A DNA stretch of 45,677 nucleotides from Myxococcales bacterium (GCA_012517325.1 JAAYVF010000098.1:1-45677), one strand, 5' to 3'; counted from the first letter of the stretch, positions 1-7,574 are shown. Translations and numbers: made by a program. Notes: generated by a model not told the origin, from the sequence alone.

Positions 1-86
1 AAAGCCCGATGCAAAACGGAAAATCGAAAGGGAACAACCAACTGGACGTGGGTCTATCAGGCCTCGGCTCCGAACTCTACGTAACC

Positions 87-121
87 AAGGGGACATTTTT
101 GCTGCACAGTTAAGGGGACAT
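87..121 (+). repeat. Tandem AAGGGGACAT repeats
   Basis: Two exact copies of AAGGGGACAT lie at 87-96 and 112-121 in direct orientation, 25 bases apart. A third identical copy lies at 4150-4159, so the four-gene minus-strand operon between them is bracketed by the motif. Motifs of this kind are common near REP-associated (Y1) transposases in metagenomic genomes, but no transposase is visible here. The rest of 1-167 holds no gene I can support; short frames open at the left edge close by base 130. Confidence 0.5.
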
Positions 122-167
122 ATTGCCTAAGTATAAACAGTTTGGCGCCCCGCCGGAAGCAAGCGGA

Positions 168-1151
168 TTATTTCGTCTCGGCCGGCGTTTCCGCGGGACC
201 TTTCCAGAGCCAACCTTCGCTGAGCAGGCACCCCGCATCGTTGCAATCCATCACCATCAGCGTGGCGGTCATCGTTTCGCCGTCGATCGTCAGGGAATAG
301 CCGTGGGCGCTCGGTTGAACCTCTCCCTGGCCGAAGGCGCGCGTCATTTCCAACAGTCTCGCCTGGACGTCCGCCGGCGCCCGCCGCGCGCGCGACAGCC
401 TGGCGATGGCGGACAAGCCCCAGTCGGGTGAAAAGCCGAGCAACCATTCCCATTCGGGGTCGGCCTCGCGCCAGGAGAGGCATTCCAAGCCGGCGAAAAA
501 GTCGGACGGGCGCGCCGGGCCGGCGAGCAATCGCTCCGCTTGTTCCCGGGTGGCGCCGAAGCGCAGCCCGGCGGGGGCGAAGGCCTCGGCTGCCTTCAGC
601 TTCAACCGGCGGCGCGAGGTATCCATCGCGCGATAGGCCGCCTTGTCGACGAAGGCCACCGACAGGCTCTGGTCGCCGCCGCAAGACAGGTAGACCAGCA
701 TCGTGTCGGTTTCGTATTCGAGGAACAGCCGCTCGCCGCGCGACAGATCCGCGTTGAAGCGATAGCCCCGATCGAACGCGCGGCGAAAGCCCTGCGCTTT
801 TTCCAGATCCGCCGTGGGATAATGCAGCCGCACGCGAAACAGCCGCTCGTTCCAGAAACTGAGTCCGACCCGCTCGACGTTCGCGGTGAACCATTCGGGT
901 AGCGGCTTGTCGTCCGCGAAGGGATCGAGCACCGACCAGGACTGCCCGAGCTCCGTGTCGTAGGTATCGAGCTGCCGCGACCGCGCGGCGAACGCCTGTT
1001 CCATCTCGGCGACCGTCATTCCGAAACGCAGCGGGCCGAGCGCGAAATCTTTTTTTTGTCCCGGCAATTCGGTACAACCGGCGCCCAGAAGCGCCAGGAC
1101 GCCCAACAGCGCGGCCAGAATCGCCGCCGGAACTCGCCGCATCGCATTCAT
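168..1151 (-). CDS. Predicted lipoprotein with duplicated RFGxT motif
   Basis: This is a 327-residue predicted lipoprotein of unknown function. A basic, hydrophobic N-terminus ends in the lipobox LGAGC, with Cys26 as the likely lipidated residue. Two similar segments, GPLRFGMTVAEMEQAF (about 39-54) and AGLRFGATREQAERLL (about 194-209), suggest an internal duplication of a domain of roughly 150 residues, each copy starting with this strand-helix motif. Its ATG overlaps the rtcB stop in an ATGA junction, so it is the last gene of the operon and is probably translationally coupled to RtcB. I recognise no enzymatic motif. The export and lipid anchor are well supported; the role is unknown. Confidence 0.8.
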   Translation of the reverse strand: MNAMRRVPAAILAALLGVLALLGAGCTELPGQKKDFALGPLRFGMTVAEMEQAFAARSRQLDTYDTELGQSWSVLDPFADDKPLPEWFTANVERVGLSFWNERLFRVRLHYPTADLEKAQGFRRAFDRGYRFNADLSRGERLFLEYETDTMLVYLSCGGDQSLSVAFVDKAAYRAMDTSRRRLKLKAAEAFAPAGLRFGATREQAERLLAGPARPSDFFAGLECLSWREADPEWEWLLGFSPDWGLSAIARLSRARRAPADVQARLLEMTRAFGQGEVQPSAHGYSLTIDGETMTATLMVMDCNDAGCLLSEGWLWKGPAETPAETK

Positions 1152-2584
1152 CCTTTGATCACCGCCAGCGGCCGTAGTCGCGCCACCTTGCGGGCCAGGC
1201 CGGCGCCGTGTACGACTTCCACCACGGCGGCCACGTTTTTATAGGCTTCGGGCATTTCCTCGGCCAGGGTGCCGCGTTGCCGCGCCCGCACCAGGACGCC
1301 CGACCGGCGCAGTTCCTCGTCGATGACCCGGCCGCGCGCCTGTTTCATCGCCGCGTGCCGCGACAACAGCCGCCCCGCGCCGTGGCAGGTCGAGCCGAAG
1401 GTTTCGCGCCCCGCCTGTTCCGTCCCTACCAGCACGTAACTTTCCGAGCCCATGTCGCCGGGCACGAGCACCGGCTGGCCGACCTCGCGGTAACGCGCCG
1501 GGATGTCGGGCGAGCCCGGGCCGAAGGCGCGCGTCGCGCCCTTGCGGTGCACCACCAGCTTGCGCCGGACGCCTTCGACCTCGTGCGTTTCGATTTTCGC
1601 GATGTTGTGCGCCACGTCGTAGACGGTTCGCAGGCCCAGTTCGCGCGGGGCGAGGCGCAGCGCCGCCGACAAGATCCGGGCGGCGCGGGCCATCAGGATT
1701 TGCCGGTTGGCGAAGGCGTAATTCGCGGCGGCGGCCATGGCGGCCAGATATTCGCGGCCCGGGGCGCTGGCCCGCGGCGCGCAAGCCAATTGGCGGTCGG
1801 GCAGGTGCAGCGGATGCTGCCGGACGTGGCGGGCCATCGCCGCCAGGAAATCGTCGCAAACCTGGTAGCCCAGCCCGCGGCTGCCGCTGTGAATCAACAC
1901 CGTGATCTGCCCGGGGCGCAGGCCGAAAGCGTCCGCGGCGACGGCGTCGAAAATCTCTTCGACATAGCCGATTTCGGCGAAGTGGTTGCCGCTGCCCAGC
2001 GTGCCGAGCTGGTCCTTGCCGCGCTCCAGCGCCTTGTCGCTCACCGTATCAGGGTCGGCGTCGTCGATCGCGCCGCCGTCTTCGAGGTAGGCGAGTTCGT
2101 CCGCCTCGCCCCAGCCGGCGCGCACCGCCCAGGCCGCGCCGTCGCGCAGCACCCGCTTCAATTCTTTCGGACCGAGCGCGACATCCCCGCCGCGTCCGAC
2201 GCCGGCCGGAATCCCGGCATAAAACGCGTCGACCAGGGTCGGCAGCTCGGCTTCGATTTCCCGCCGGTCGAGCGCCGTGACCGCCAGACGCACGCCGCAG
2301 TTGATGTCGTAGCCGACGCCGCCCGGCGACACGACGCCCGCGTCGAAATCGAACGCCGCCACGCCGCCGATCGGAAAGCCGTAGCCCCAATGAATGTCGG
2401 GCATCGCCAGGCTCGCGCCGACGATTCCCGGCAGGTGGGCCACGTTGCGCACCTGCGCGGCCGCCTCGTCCTTGCCCAGTTCGCGTTCGAGGCGCTCATC
2501 GACGTAGATACGCCCCTCGACCCGCATCCCGCCCTGCTTCGGCAGGCGCAAGCGGAATTCGTCCAGGCGGATCCAGTCGCTCAT
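1148..2584 (-). CDS. rtcB: RNA-splicing ligase RtcB
   Basis: RtcB joins RNA 2',3'-cyclic phosphate (or 3'-phosphate) ends to 5'-OH ends using GTP and Mn2+, through a guanylated His. At 478 residues it matches the family length. The expected metal and active-site residues are present: Cys96 in GYDINCGVR, His201 in LGSGNHFAE, His232 in IHSGSRGLG, His326 in DVAHNIAK and the nucleophile His401 in STCHGAGR. MPDIHWGYGFPIGG (61-74) is also typical. No RtcA cyclase, archease or RtcR regulator is adjacent. The gene follows the AttH/CrtC-like gene by 3 bases and overlaps the downstream lipoprotein, so here it appears to be expressed as part of a mixed housekeeping/envelope operon. Confidence 0.96.
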   Translation of the reverse strand: MSDWIRLDEFRLRLPKQGGMRVEGRIYVDERLERELGKDEAAAQVRNVAHLPGIVGASLAMPDIHWGYGFPIGGVAAFDFDAGVVSPGGVGYDINCGVRLAVTALDRREIEAELPTLVDAFYAGIPAGVGRGGDVALGPKELKRVLRDGAAWAVRAGWGEADELAYLEDGGAIDDADPDTVSDKALERGKDQLGTLGSGNHFAEIGYVEEIFDAVAADAFGLRPGQITVLIHSGSRGLGYQVCDDFLAAMARHVRQHPLHLPDRQLACAPRASAPGREYLAAMAAAANYAFANRQILMARAARILSAALRLAPRELGLRTVYDVAHNIAKIETHEVEGVRRKLVVHRKGATRAFGPGSPDIPARYREVGQPVLVPGDMGSESYVLVGTEQAGRETFGSTCHGAGRLLSRHAAMKQARGRVIDEELRRSGVLVRARQRGTLAEEMPEAYKNVAAVVEVVHGAGLARKVARLRPLAVIKG

Positions 2585-2587
2585 GGC

Positions 2588-3658
2588 CTACTGCTCGAAA
2601 AAAAGCAAGTTGGCGATGCCCGGGAAGGTCTCGGTTTCGGTGACGCCGTTTTTCACGGTGCGGATCGTGGTGTCCATCCGGAGGCGGTACAGCATCGGAT
2701 CGGCGACCAGCAGGCGGACGATCTTCTGCTCGACGTAGGAACACGGGCCGAGCGGGTCGATGGTTTCGCCGTACCGGCCGTTGCGCGCCTCGACGAAGTA
2801 CTCGGTGTCGTCGATGCGGCCGTGCAGGTTGAACGCCACCGGGTGGCGGTATTTCTTCGTCGCCTGCCATTGCAGGATTTCCAGGTCGACGGCGTCGGTA
2901 TGGCGTGGTTGCTGGCCGTCGCGCACGGCCATCAGGCTGCGGACGATCTCCGCGCCGCGCTTTTGCAGTTTGACGATCTGGTGAAAATCGACCGTCCGCA
3001 CGGGCGTGGAAACGTGCAGGCTGAACCAGTTTTTCGAGAACGAAAAATACGCCTCGTTCGACCAGCAATGATCGGTGTAGCCCGTGCCCGTCACCTGGAA
3101 GGTCTGCCCGTCGGACGCGACCGTCCCGCTGACCCGGCCGCGCGGCGCGGTCATCAGCCAGTTCCAGGTGTCGTTGTTCTTGCCCAGCAACAGCCGGCCG
3201 GTGCCGTTGCGCCACAAGGGCGCGGTGGGCGTCAGGGTCATCTCGGCCGTCACCTTGCCTTCCTGGATCGAGAGGCGGTAATCGCGCCCGTCCTGCCAGA
3301 ATCGAGCCTTGCCAGCGTGGACGTCGAAGCGGTCGGTCGCCGCCTGGAAGCGGCTGTTGTCGATCCGCAATTCGTTGGAGTAAATCCGCCCGTTCGGGGC
3401 GTAATAAGAGACGTTGATGCCGGGATTGTTGTCGTAGAGGCCGGCGTTGCTGACCAGCACCACGGCGAAGAAGAAGCCGCCGTCGTCGGCCCGGGCGTGA
3501 AACGACCAGCTTTCCATGTAGGTTTCGTCGCTCATCGGATGCCAGCGGCCCGCCTCGCTCGGATTCAAGGCCGGCTGGCCGGAAAACTGCGAAACCGCCG
3601 CGCCGGCCAGCCCGGCGGCCGCGAGCAACAGCACGATCGTACCGATCACCCTACGCAT
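2588..3658 (-). CDS. Exported AttH/CrtC-like lipocalin-fold protein
   Basis: This 356-residue protein has an N-terminal signal segment (about 4-22, ending AGAAVS). The body resembles the AttH/CrtC (carotenoid 1,2-hydratase-like) family, which has a double lipocalin-like beta-barrel. The best marker is GTGYTDHCWSNE (191-202), matching the family's G-Y-x-D-H-x-W element, with flanking tryptophan- and glycine-rich strands. Family members bind or hydrate hydrophobic ligands, but many are uncharacterised and the substrate cannot be inferred. The start lies 8 bases inside the end of the upstream thioesterase gene, indicating coupled translation. No carotenoid genes are nearby, so a carotenoid hydratase role is not supported; a lipid-binding or lipid-modifying periplasmic role is possible. 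Confidence 0.65.
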   Translation of the reverse strand: MRRVIGTIVLLLAAAGLAGAAVSQFSGQPALNPSEAGRWHPMSDETYMESWSFHARADDGGFFFAVVLVSNAGLYDNNPGINVSYYAPNGRIYSNELRIDNSRFQAATDRFDVHAGKARFWQDGRDYRLSIQEGKVTAEMTLTPTAPLWRNGTGRLLLGKNNDTWNWLMTAPRGRVSGTVASDGQTFQVTGTGYTDHCWSNEAYFSFSKNWFSLHVSTPVRTVDFHQIVKLQKRGAEIVRSLMAVRDGQQPRHTDAVDLEILQWQATKKYRHPVAFNLHGRIDDTEYFVEARNGRYGETIDPLGPCSYVEQKIVRLLVADPMLYRLRMDTTIRTVKNGVTETETFPGIANLLFFEQ

Positions 3659-4088
3659 GATCCTTGTACTCCCGTTCCAGGGCCTGGTTCCGCAACGAAT
3701 CGAGGTAGTCGCGCGGCGGGCGTTTCAAAACGCCGGCCCGGTTGACGAACGCATGGCGCGTATAGCCCAGGACGCACACCTCGCCGTCCGCCCCGTAAAT
3801 CCGGTAATCGAACCGGATCGAGGCGTTTTTCACCCATTTGCGGTTCAGCCACAACTCGATGACCAACTCGTCGTCGAACCGCGCCGGGCGTTTGTGCTCC
3901 AGGTGCGTCTCGACGATCACGATGCAGTATTCCGCCTCCTCGAACATCGCCCGCGGCGCCAGGGAATATTTGCGAAACCACTCGGTGCGCCCGATATCGA
4001 GCAGGCGCAGGTAATTGGCGTAATACACAATGCCCAGGGCATCGGTATCGCCGAAGATGACCCGGTATGGTACACGCAACAAACCCAT
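3651..4088 (-). CDS. YbgC/4-hydroxybenzoyl-CoA-type thioesterase
   Basis: A hot-dog-fold acyl-CoA thioesterase of 145 residues, predicted cytoplasmic. The N-terminal signature YRVIFGDTDALGIVYYANY (about 8-26) contains the conserved active-site Asp of the D-T-D-x-x-G-x-V-Y-Y-A-N-Y motif. I chose the start at 4088 because GGAGT (complement of 4096-4100) sits seven bases upstream; a longer frame back to 4151 lacks such a site and adds non-conserved residues. It is the first gene of the minus operon with the AttH/CrtC-like protein and RtcB. In many Gram-negatives this family lies with tol-pal, which is not seen here. The substrate is unknown. Confidence 0.9.
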   Translation of the reverse strand: MGLLRVPYRVIFGDTDALGIVYYANYLRLLDIGRTEWFRKYSLAPRAMFEEAEYCIVIVETHLEHKRPARFDDELVIELWLNRKWVKNASIRFDYRIYGADGEVCVLGYTRHAFVNRAGVLKRPPRDYLDSLRNQALEREYKDHA

Positions 4089-4149
4089 CGCCGCACTCCT
4101 TGATGAATTCGCGAGCGAGCCTATTAACCGCGACCCCCGGCCGCAAATC

Positions 4150-4159
4150 AAGGGGACAT
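4150..4159 (+). repeat. Third AAGGGGACAT copy
   Basis: An exact AAGGGGACAT, identical to the two copies at 87-121 and in the same orientation. It lies in the 200-base divergent gap between the thioesterase and the DivIVA-domain gene, near where the minus-strand promoter should be. A weak minus-strand promoter-like pair (TTGATT, complement of 4146-4151, and TTAATA, complement of 4122-4127, 18 bases apart) overlaps it. Confidence 0.45.
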
Positions 4160-4227
4160 CGGAAAGAAAACAATCCAGGTTTTATTAAAACGGCCAATCG
4201 ATGCCGAGATCCAACGCTAAAAATGCG

Positions 4228-4255
4228 TTGCTTTTTCCGCAGTTTTTGCTACACT
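4228..4255 (+). promoter_or_regulatory. Candidate promoter for the DivIVA-domain operon
   Basis: TTGCTT (4228-4233) and TACACT (4250-4255) are separated by 16 bases, and a TG lies just before the -10, giving an extended -10 character. The segment is AT-richer than its surroundings and sits 40 bases before the ATG. It is a sigma70-like match only. Confidence 0.45.
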
Positions 4256-4294
4256 GTGGCCGCTTTCAATTGATTATTTTCGTGGAGCAAAATG

Positions 4295-4798
4295 ATGAAA
4301 ATTACGCCGCTGGACATCAAGCAGCAGCAGTTCAAGAAGATCCGCAGCCGTTATTACGACCTGGGCGAGGTCGACTCGTTCCTCAACATGGTCGCGATGG
4401 AGATGGAAGCGAACCTGCGCGAAAACGCCGAGATGAAAGAGGAGCTCAAGCGGGTCAAGAGCCGCCTGAACGAACTGGTCGAGAACGAGAAAATCCTCAA
4501 GGACGCCATCATTTCCACCCAGAAGGCCGTCGAGGACATCCTTTCCAACGCCCGCAAGGAACGCGAGATCATCGTCGCCCAGGCCCGGCTGGACGCGGAA
4601 AAGCTCATCGGCAACGCCCACGACCAGGTACGCAACCTGACCCAGGATGTTCAGGAACTGCGCCGCCAGCGCGTGCGCGTCGAGGCCGAGCTGACCGCCG
4701 TGCTGACCAGCCACCTCAAGCTGCTCGAAGCCGCCGCCGAGGAAACCGACCGCCACGAGGAAGAGGCCGACAAGGTGATGATCCTGGGCAAAAAGTGA
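4295..4798 (+). CDS. DivIVA-domain coiled-coil protein
   Basis: A 167-residue protein with the DivIVA N-terminal membrane-binding module (ITPLDIKQQQFKKI... then LGEVDSFLNMVAMEME, about residues 3-40), followed by a nearly continuous coiled coil to the C-terminus. DivIVA-type proteins bind curved membrane and recruit partners at poles or septa; in Gram-negatives their roles are poorly known. Two adjacent ATGs (4292, 4295) are possible; I prefer 4295 because GGAG at 4284-4287 is then 7 bases away. The stop overlaps the GTG of the DUF167 gene. It probably starts the three-gene operon with DUF167 and a membrane metallopeptidase, pointing to an envelope or growth-zone role, which is inference. Confidence 0.9.
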   Translation: MKITPLDIKQQQFKKIRSRYYDLGEVDSFLNMVAMEMEANLRENAEMKEELKRVKSRLNELVENEKILKDAIISTQKAVEDILSNARKEREIIVAQARLDAEKLIGNAHDQVRNLTQDVQELRRQRVRVEAELTAVLTSHLKLLEAAAEETDRHEEEADKVMILGKK

Positions 4799-5085
4799 GT
4801 TCCCTGCTCCGCCCGGCACCCGAGGGCGCGTTGCTGCAGGCGCGGGTCACCCCCAAGGCCTCGGCCGACCGCCTGGGCCCCCTGCACGACGACCGCCTGA
4901 AAATCGCCGTCACCTCGCCGCCCGACAAAGGCAAGGCCAACGAACACGTGGCGCGCCTGCTCGCCAAAAAGCTGGACTTGCCGAAAAGCGCCGTCGAGGT
5001 CGTCGCCGGCGCGACCGACCGCGCGAAAACCCTGCTGATCCGGGGCTTGTCGGTCGAACAGGTCCGCGACAAACTGGGTCTATGA
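4795..5085 (+). CDS. DUF167 (YggU-family) protein
   Basis: A 96-residue protein of the DUF167/YggU family. The family pattern is clear: ARVTPKASADRLG (about 17-29), LKIAVTSPPDKGKANEHVA (36-54) and VVAGATDRAKTLLIRGL near the C-terminus. Its biochemical role is not established. The start is GTG at 4795, overlapping the DivIVA-domain stop (GTGA), and its stop overlaps the next ATG (ATGA at 5082-5085), so all three genes are tightly coupled. YggU genes commonly sit beside YggT and DivIVA-like genes in bacteria, which supports the assignment. It is short and easily missed because a longer open frame reads through from 4201. Confidence 0.9.
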   Translation: MSSLLRPAPEGALLQARVTPKASADRLGPLHDDRLKIAVTSPPDKGKANEHVARLLAKKLDLPKSAVEVVAGATDRAKTLLIRGLSVEQVRDKLGL

Positions 5086-6062
5086 AGTTTTTCCGCCTCG
5101 CCCTGTTGCTGCTCCTGTTGCTGCCGGCGCCGCGGGCCCGGTGCGCCGAGCCCCGGTGGGTGCGCTTCGATACCGAGCATTTCGGCATTCAATTTCCCGA
5201 TCAGGAAGCCTCGGCGGGTGTGTCGTTCGGCAAGACGCTGGAAGCCCTGCGCGGCCGCGTGCTGGCGGTCATTCCGGCCGCCGGCGACGCGCCGAAGGTC
5301 AACGTCCTGCTGGCGCCCGATCGCGCGTCCTTCGACCAACTGCAGCCGGACGGCCGGGCGCCCGAGTGGGCGGTCGGCACAGCCAACGTCAAGACCCGGA
5401 CGATCATCGTTTATTCGCCGCGCGGCGCGCTCGACAAGAGGCTGAGCGACGAATACGAAAAAACCGTTTTGCACGAGTTGAGCCACGTTTACCTGAGCGA
5501 CGCCGTCCAGGGGCGGCACCTGCCGCGCTGGCTGAACGAGGGCGTGGCGCAACTGGTGGCCGGCCAGTGGACGAGTATGGACGCCGCGCGGCTGACCGTC
5601 ACGCTGCTCCTGGACCGGCTGATTCCGCTGAAGGATCTGATCAACCATTGGCCGGAAACCGAATCACGGGCCAAGCTGGCCTACGCCGAATCGCTGGCGC
5701 TGACGAATTACCTGCAGGAATCGGGGCGGCTGTCGCCGGTGCTTGAAAATATCCGCGCCGGCCAAACGTCATCGGAAGCCCTGAAGAGCGCGACCGGCGC
5801 GTCGCTCCAAACCTTCGAAAAACGCTGGCTGCGTTTTCTGCGGCAGAAATACACCTGGCTGTCGATTCTCAACCAGGGCTGTCTCTGGACGTTCATGGCG
5901 CTGCTGCTGGTGGTGGGGTGGTTTCTGGTCAAGCTGCGCCGGAAAAAGCAGTACGAACGCCTCGACGACGACCTGACCGGCCCGCCCCTGCCCCCGCTGC
6001 GCAAACTGCGCCCCCTCCGCCGCCGCGGCGACGGCGACCCGCCGATCCGGCGGGTGCATTGA
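5082..6062 (+). CDS. Membrane-anchored HExxH metallopeptidase
   Basis: A 326-residue exported zinc peptidase-like protein of the peptidase MA/gluzincin type. It has an N-terminal signal sequence (about 1-22), a metal site HELSH (131-135), and a likely third ligand Glu in LNEGVAQ (Glu153). One transmembrane helix (about 265-284) is followed by a very basic, Pro/Arg-rich tail, so the catalytic domain should face the periplasm and the tail the cytoplasm. The ATG overlaps the DUF167 stop. Its place behind a DivIVA-domain gene suggests action on envelope proteins at growth sites, but no substrate can be named. Confidence 0.85.
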   Translation: MKFFRLALLLLLLLPAPRARCAEPRWVRFDTEHFGIQFPDQEASAGVSFGKTLEALRGRVLAVIPAAGDAPKVNVLLAPDRASFDQLQPDGRAPEWAVGTANVKTRTIIVYSPRGALDKRLSDEYEKTVLHELSHVYLSDAVQGRHLPRWLNEGVAQLVAGQWTSMDAARLTVTLLLDRLIPLKDLINHWPETESRAKLAYAESLALTNYLQESGRLSPVLENIRAGQTSSEALKSATGASLQTFEKRWLRFLRQKYTWLSILNQGCLWTFMALLLVVGWFLVKLRRKKQYERLDDDLTGPPLPPLRKLRPLRRRGDGDPPIRRVH

Positions 6063-6143
6063 ACCCGGCTAGAAGAAAAAACCGTAATAGCGCCTATCGT
6101 CATTTCTTTACCTAGCGAGTCAGCCGACAGGTGAAATATTTGA

Positions 6144-6240
6144 TCCCTCACCCTTGGTCCTTCTCCCATTTAAGGGCGAGTGGAAAAGATGAATGGGCTC
6201 CCTTCATCCCCAGGTGGGAGAAGGGTCGGGAATTAGGGGA
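6144..6240. repeat. REP-like imperfect palindrome
   Basis: CCTTCTCCCA (6159-6168) and its exact reverse complement TGGGAGAAGG (6215-6224) flank about 46 bases; weaker complementarity continues outward through CCCTCACCC on the left and GGGAATTAGGG on the right. The layout matches the dispersed CCCTCACCC...TCTCCCA / TGGGAGA...GGG palindromes found between genes in many proteobacteria. It lies in the 293-base gap between convergent genes, which holds no gene I can support. Confidence 0.5.
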
Positions 6241-6303
6241 AAAAGTCCGGACTTTTGTGGAGCAGGCTCACGTAAAGAAATCACTAATCAATGATATTAA
6301 CGC

Positions 6304-6331
6304 CCGGCGGCGGCCGAGGGGCCGCCGCCGG
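6304..6331 (-). terminator. GC-rich hairpin after the thioredoxin lipoprotein gene
   Basis: A perfect 12-base-pair stem (6304-6315 with 6320-6331) around a GAGG loop lies 25 bases beyond the stop of the minus-strand gene. The tail on that strand (GGCGTTAATATC) is only moderately U-rich, so termination efficiency is uncertain. It could also limit read-through from the convergent peptidase operon. Confidence 0.55.
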
Positions 6332-6355
6332 AAGTATCGTTTGGAAAAGTGCGGT

Positions 6356-7543
6356 TTACTTCGTCATCAGGAAGTCGACCACGTCGGCCACGAGGCCCGA
6401 GCCGTAGCCGTGCCATTTGACGCGGATGACGTGATCGGCGTCGAGGATCATATTGAACGGGAACGCCGGCTGCCACCAATAGGCCTGTTGAACATGGTCG
6501 GTGGAGTCGTTCAGGTTCGGGATCAGGCCGGTCCAGCCGTGATCCGTAATCCAATCCTGCAACTCGGATTGATCGACCGAACCGCCCGTGTTGTCCTCGT
6601 ACATCAGGCCCAGAATGACCACGTCGTCGCCGTTGTCGAGGTATTCCTGCATCAGGTCGGCCAGTTCGTTGGCCTCCTGGCCGCAGTACACGCACCACTG
6701 CGCGTAGCCGTCGATCACCACGATCTGGTCCGCGTAATCGGCCAGCGAAACCGAATTGCCGTCCTGGTCGATCAGGGTGAAATCGGCCATCGTCGCGCCG
6801 ATCGCGGTGTCGCTGTCGGCCACCTCGTAGTGGTAGGTCTTTTCGTTGCTTTTGTTGCCGACGCTGTCGATGTAGTAGTACTTCAATTCGTGCGTACCCT
6901 CGGCCAGCGCGCCCTCGATGTCGGTGAAGTCGTAGCCGACGAGGTAGTTCAACTGGTCGCTGGTGCACTCGACGTAGCTGGGGATGTCGTCGTATTCGAC
7001 GATCTCGCCGCCGTCGAGCGCGTAGTACATTTTGCCGCCCGCCAGGTCGCAGGCTTCATCCTTGAAGGTCGGGAACAGGAAGGCTTTTTCCTGCGTGCCG
7101 ATGGTCTCCGGCAGCGTCGCCTGGGACCACAATTCGTAATCGAGCGCCGAGAGGAACAGTTGCGACCCCAACAGCAGGGGGATCGAGCTGACGGAGTCGT
7201 CGTCATCGTCGCCGGTATCGTCGTCGGTCGTGTCGTCATCGGCGGTGTCGTCGTCGCCGCCGGACAGGCAGTCGCTGACGGCCGCGCAATTGGCGGCGTT
7301 GAGCACGCATTGGCCGACCGCGGCGGTGGTATCGGTATCGCAGATGCGCTGGCAGTCGTCGGCCGTTTCGGCGCCGATCAAACCGCCCAGGCCGCATTGG
7401 CCGACGCGGTTGCAGAACGCATCGCAGGCCGAGGAGCCGCCGTCGTCGTTGTCGTCGTCGTCGCCGGTGCTGCACTGAGTGAGGAAAACCAAGGCCGAGC
7501 CCAGCATGAGCAGGAAAATCAACCCCAAAAGCGTTCTTTTCAT
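6356..7543 (-). CDS. Lipoprotein with Cys-rich module, Asp/Thr linker and thioredoxin-like domain
   Basis: This 395-residue lipoprotein has the lipobox LTQC (Cys24). An eight-Cys module spans about 40-92 (Cys40, 44, 50, 64, 68, 79, 86, 92). A linker of Asp/Thr repeats follows (about 96-117), then a middle domain, and a C-terminal TlpA/AhpC-TSA-like thioredoxin domain (about 250-395) with the redox motif WCVYC (Cys284, Cys287). Such domains reduce or exchange disulfides outside the cytoplasm. I chose ATG 7543 because AAGGAG (complement of 7551-7556) precedes it by 7 bases and a signal peptide follows directly; the frame extends further upstream without support. It is monocistronic, with its own promoter. 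The Cys module has no family I recognise. Confidence 0.88.
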   Translation of the reverse strand: MKRTLLGLIFLLMLGSALVFLTQCSTGDDDDNDDGGSSACDAFCNRVGQCGLGGLIGAETADDCQRICDTDTTAAVGQCVLNAANCAAVSDCLSGGDDDTADDDTTDDDTGDDDDDSVSSIPLLLGSQLFLSALDYELWSQATLPETIGTQEKAFLFPTFKDEACDLAGGKMYYALDGGEIVEYDDIPSYVECTSDQLNYLVGYDFTDIEGALAEGTHELKYYYIDSVGNKSNEKTYHYEVADSDTAIGATMADFTLIDQDGNSVSLADYADQIVVIDGYAQWCVYCGQEANELADLMQEYLDNGDDVVILGLMYEDNTGGSVDQSELQDWITDHGWTGLIPNLNDSTDHVQQAYWWQPAFPFNMILDADHVIRVKWHGYGSGLVADVVDFLMTK

Positions 7544-7550
7544 CGTTGTA

Positions 7551-7568
7551 CTCCTTCGAGTTCTCGAA
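7551..7568 (-). promoter_or_regulatory. Ribosome site overlapping an inverted repeat
   Basis: AAGGAG (complement of 7551-7556) fixes the lipoprotein start at 7543. The inverted repeat TTCGAG/CTCGAA (7555-7560 and 7563-7568) overlaps its edge and lies near the expected transcription start. It could act as an operator or an mRNA hairpin masking the site. The overlap is seen; the function is inferred. Confidence 0.4.
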
Positions 7569-7574
7569 ACGGCG

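Noticed and set aside
3-111. Possible 3' end of an upstream plus-strand gene
   Set aside because: The 36-codon frame entering from the left edge has no recognisable motif and other frames are equally open, so a gene cannot be supported.
1208-3745. An 845-codon plus-strand open frame across rtcB and its neighbour
   Set aside because: It spans two well-supported minus-strand genes and has no domain features.
4201-4794. Upstream extension of the DUF167 frame
   Set aside because: It overlaps the whole DivIVA-domain gene in another frame and is a low-complexity Arg/Pro/Gln-rich sequence.
7198-7258. Repetitive DNA suggesting a small tandem array or CRISPR-like repeat
   Set aside because: The repeats are Asp/Thr codons in a protein linker with no spacers or constant repeat unit.
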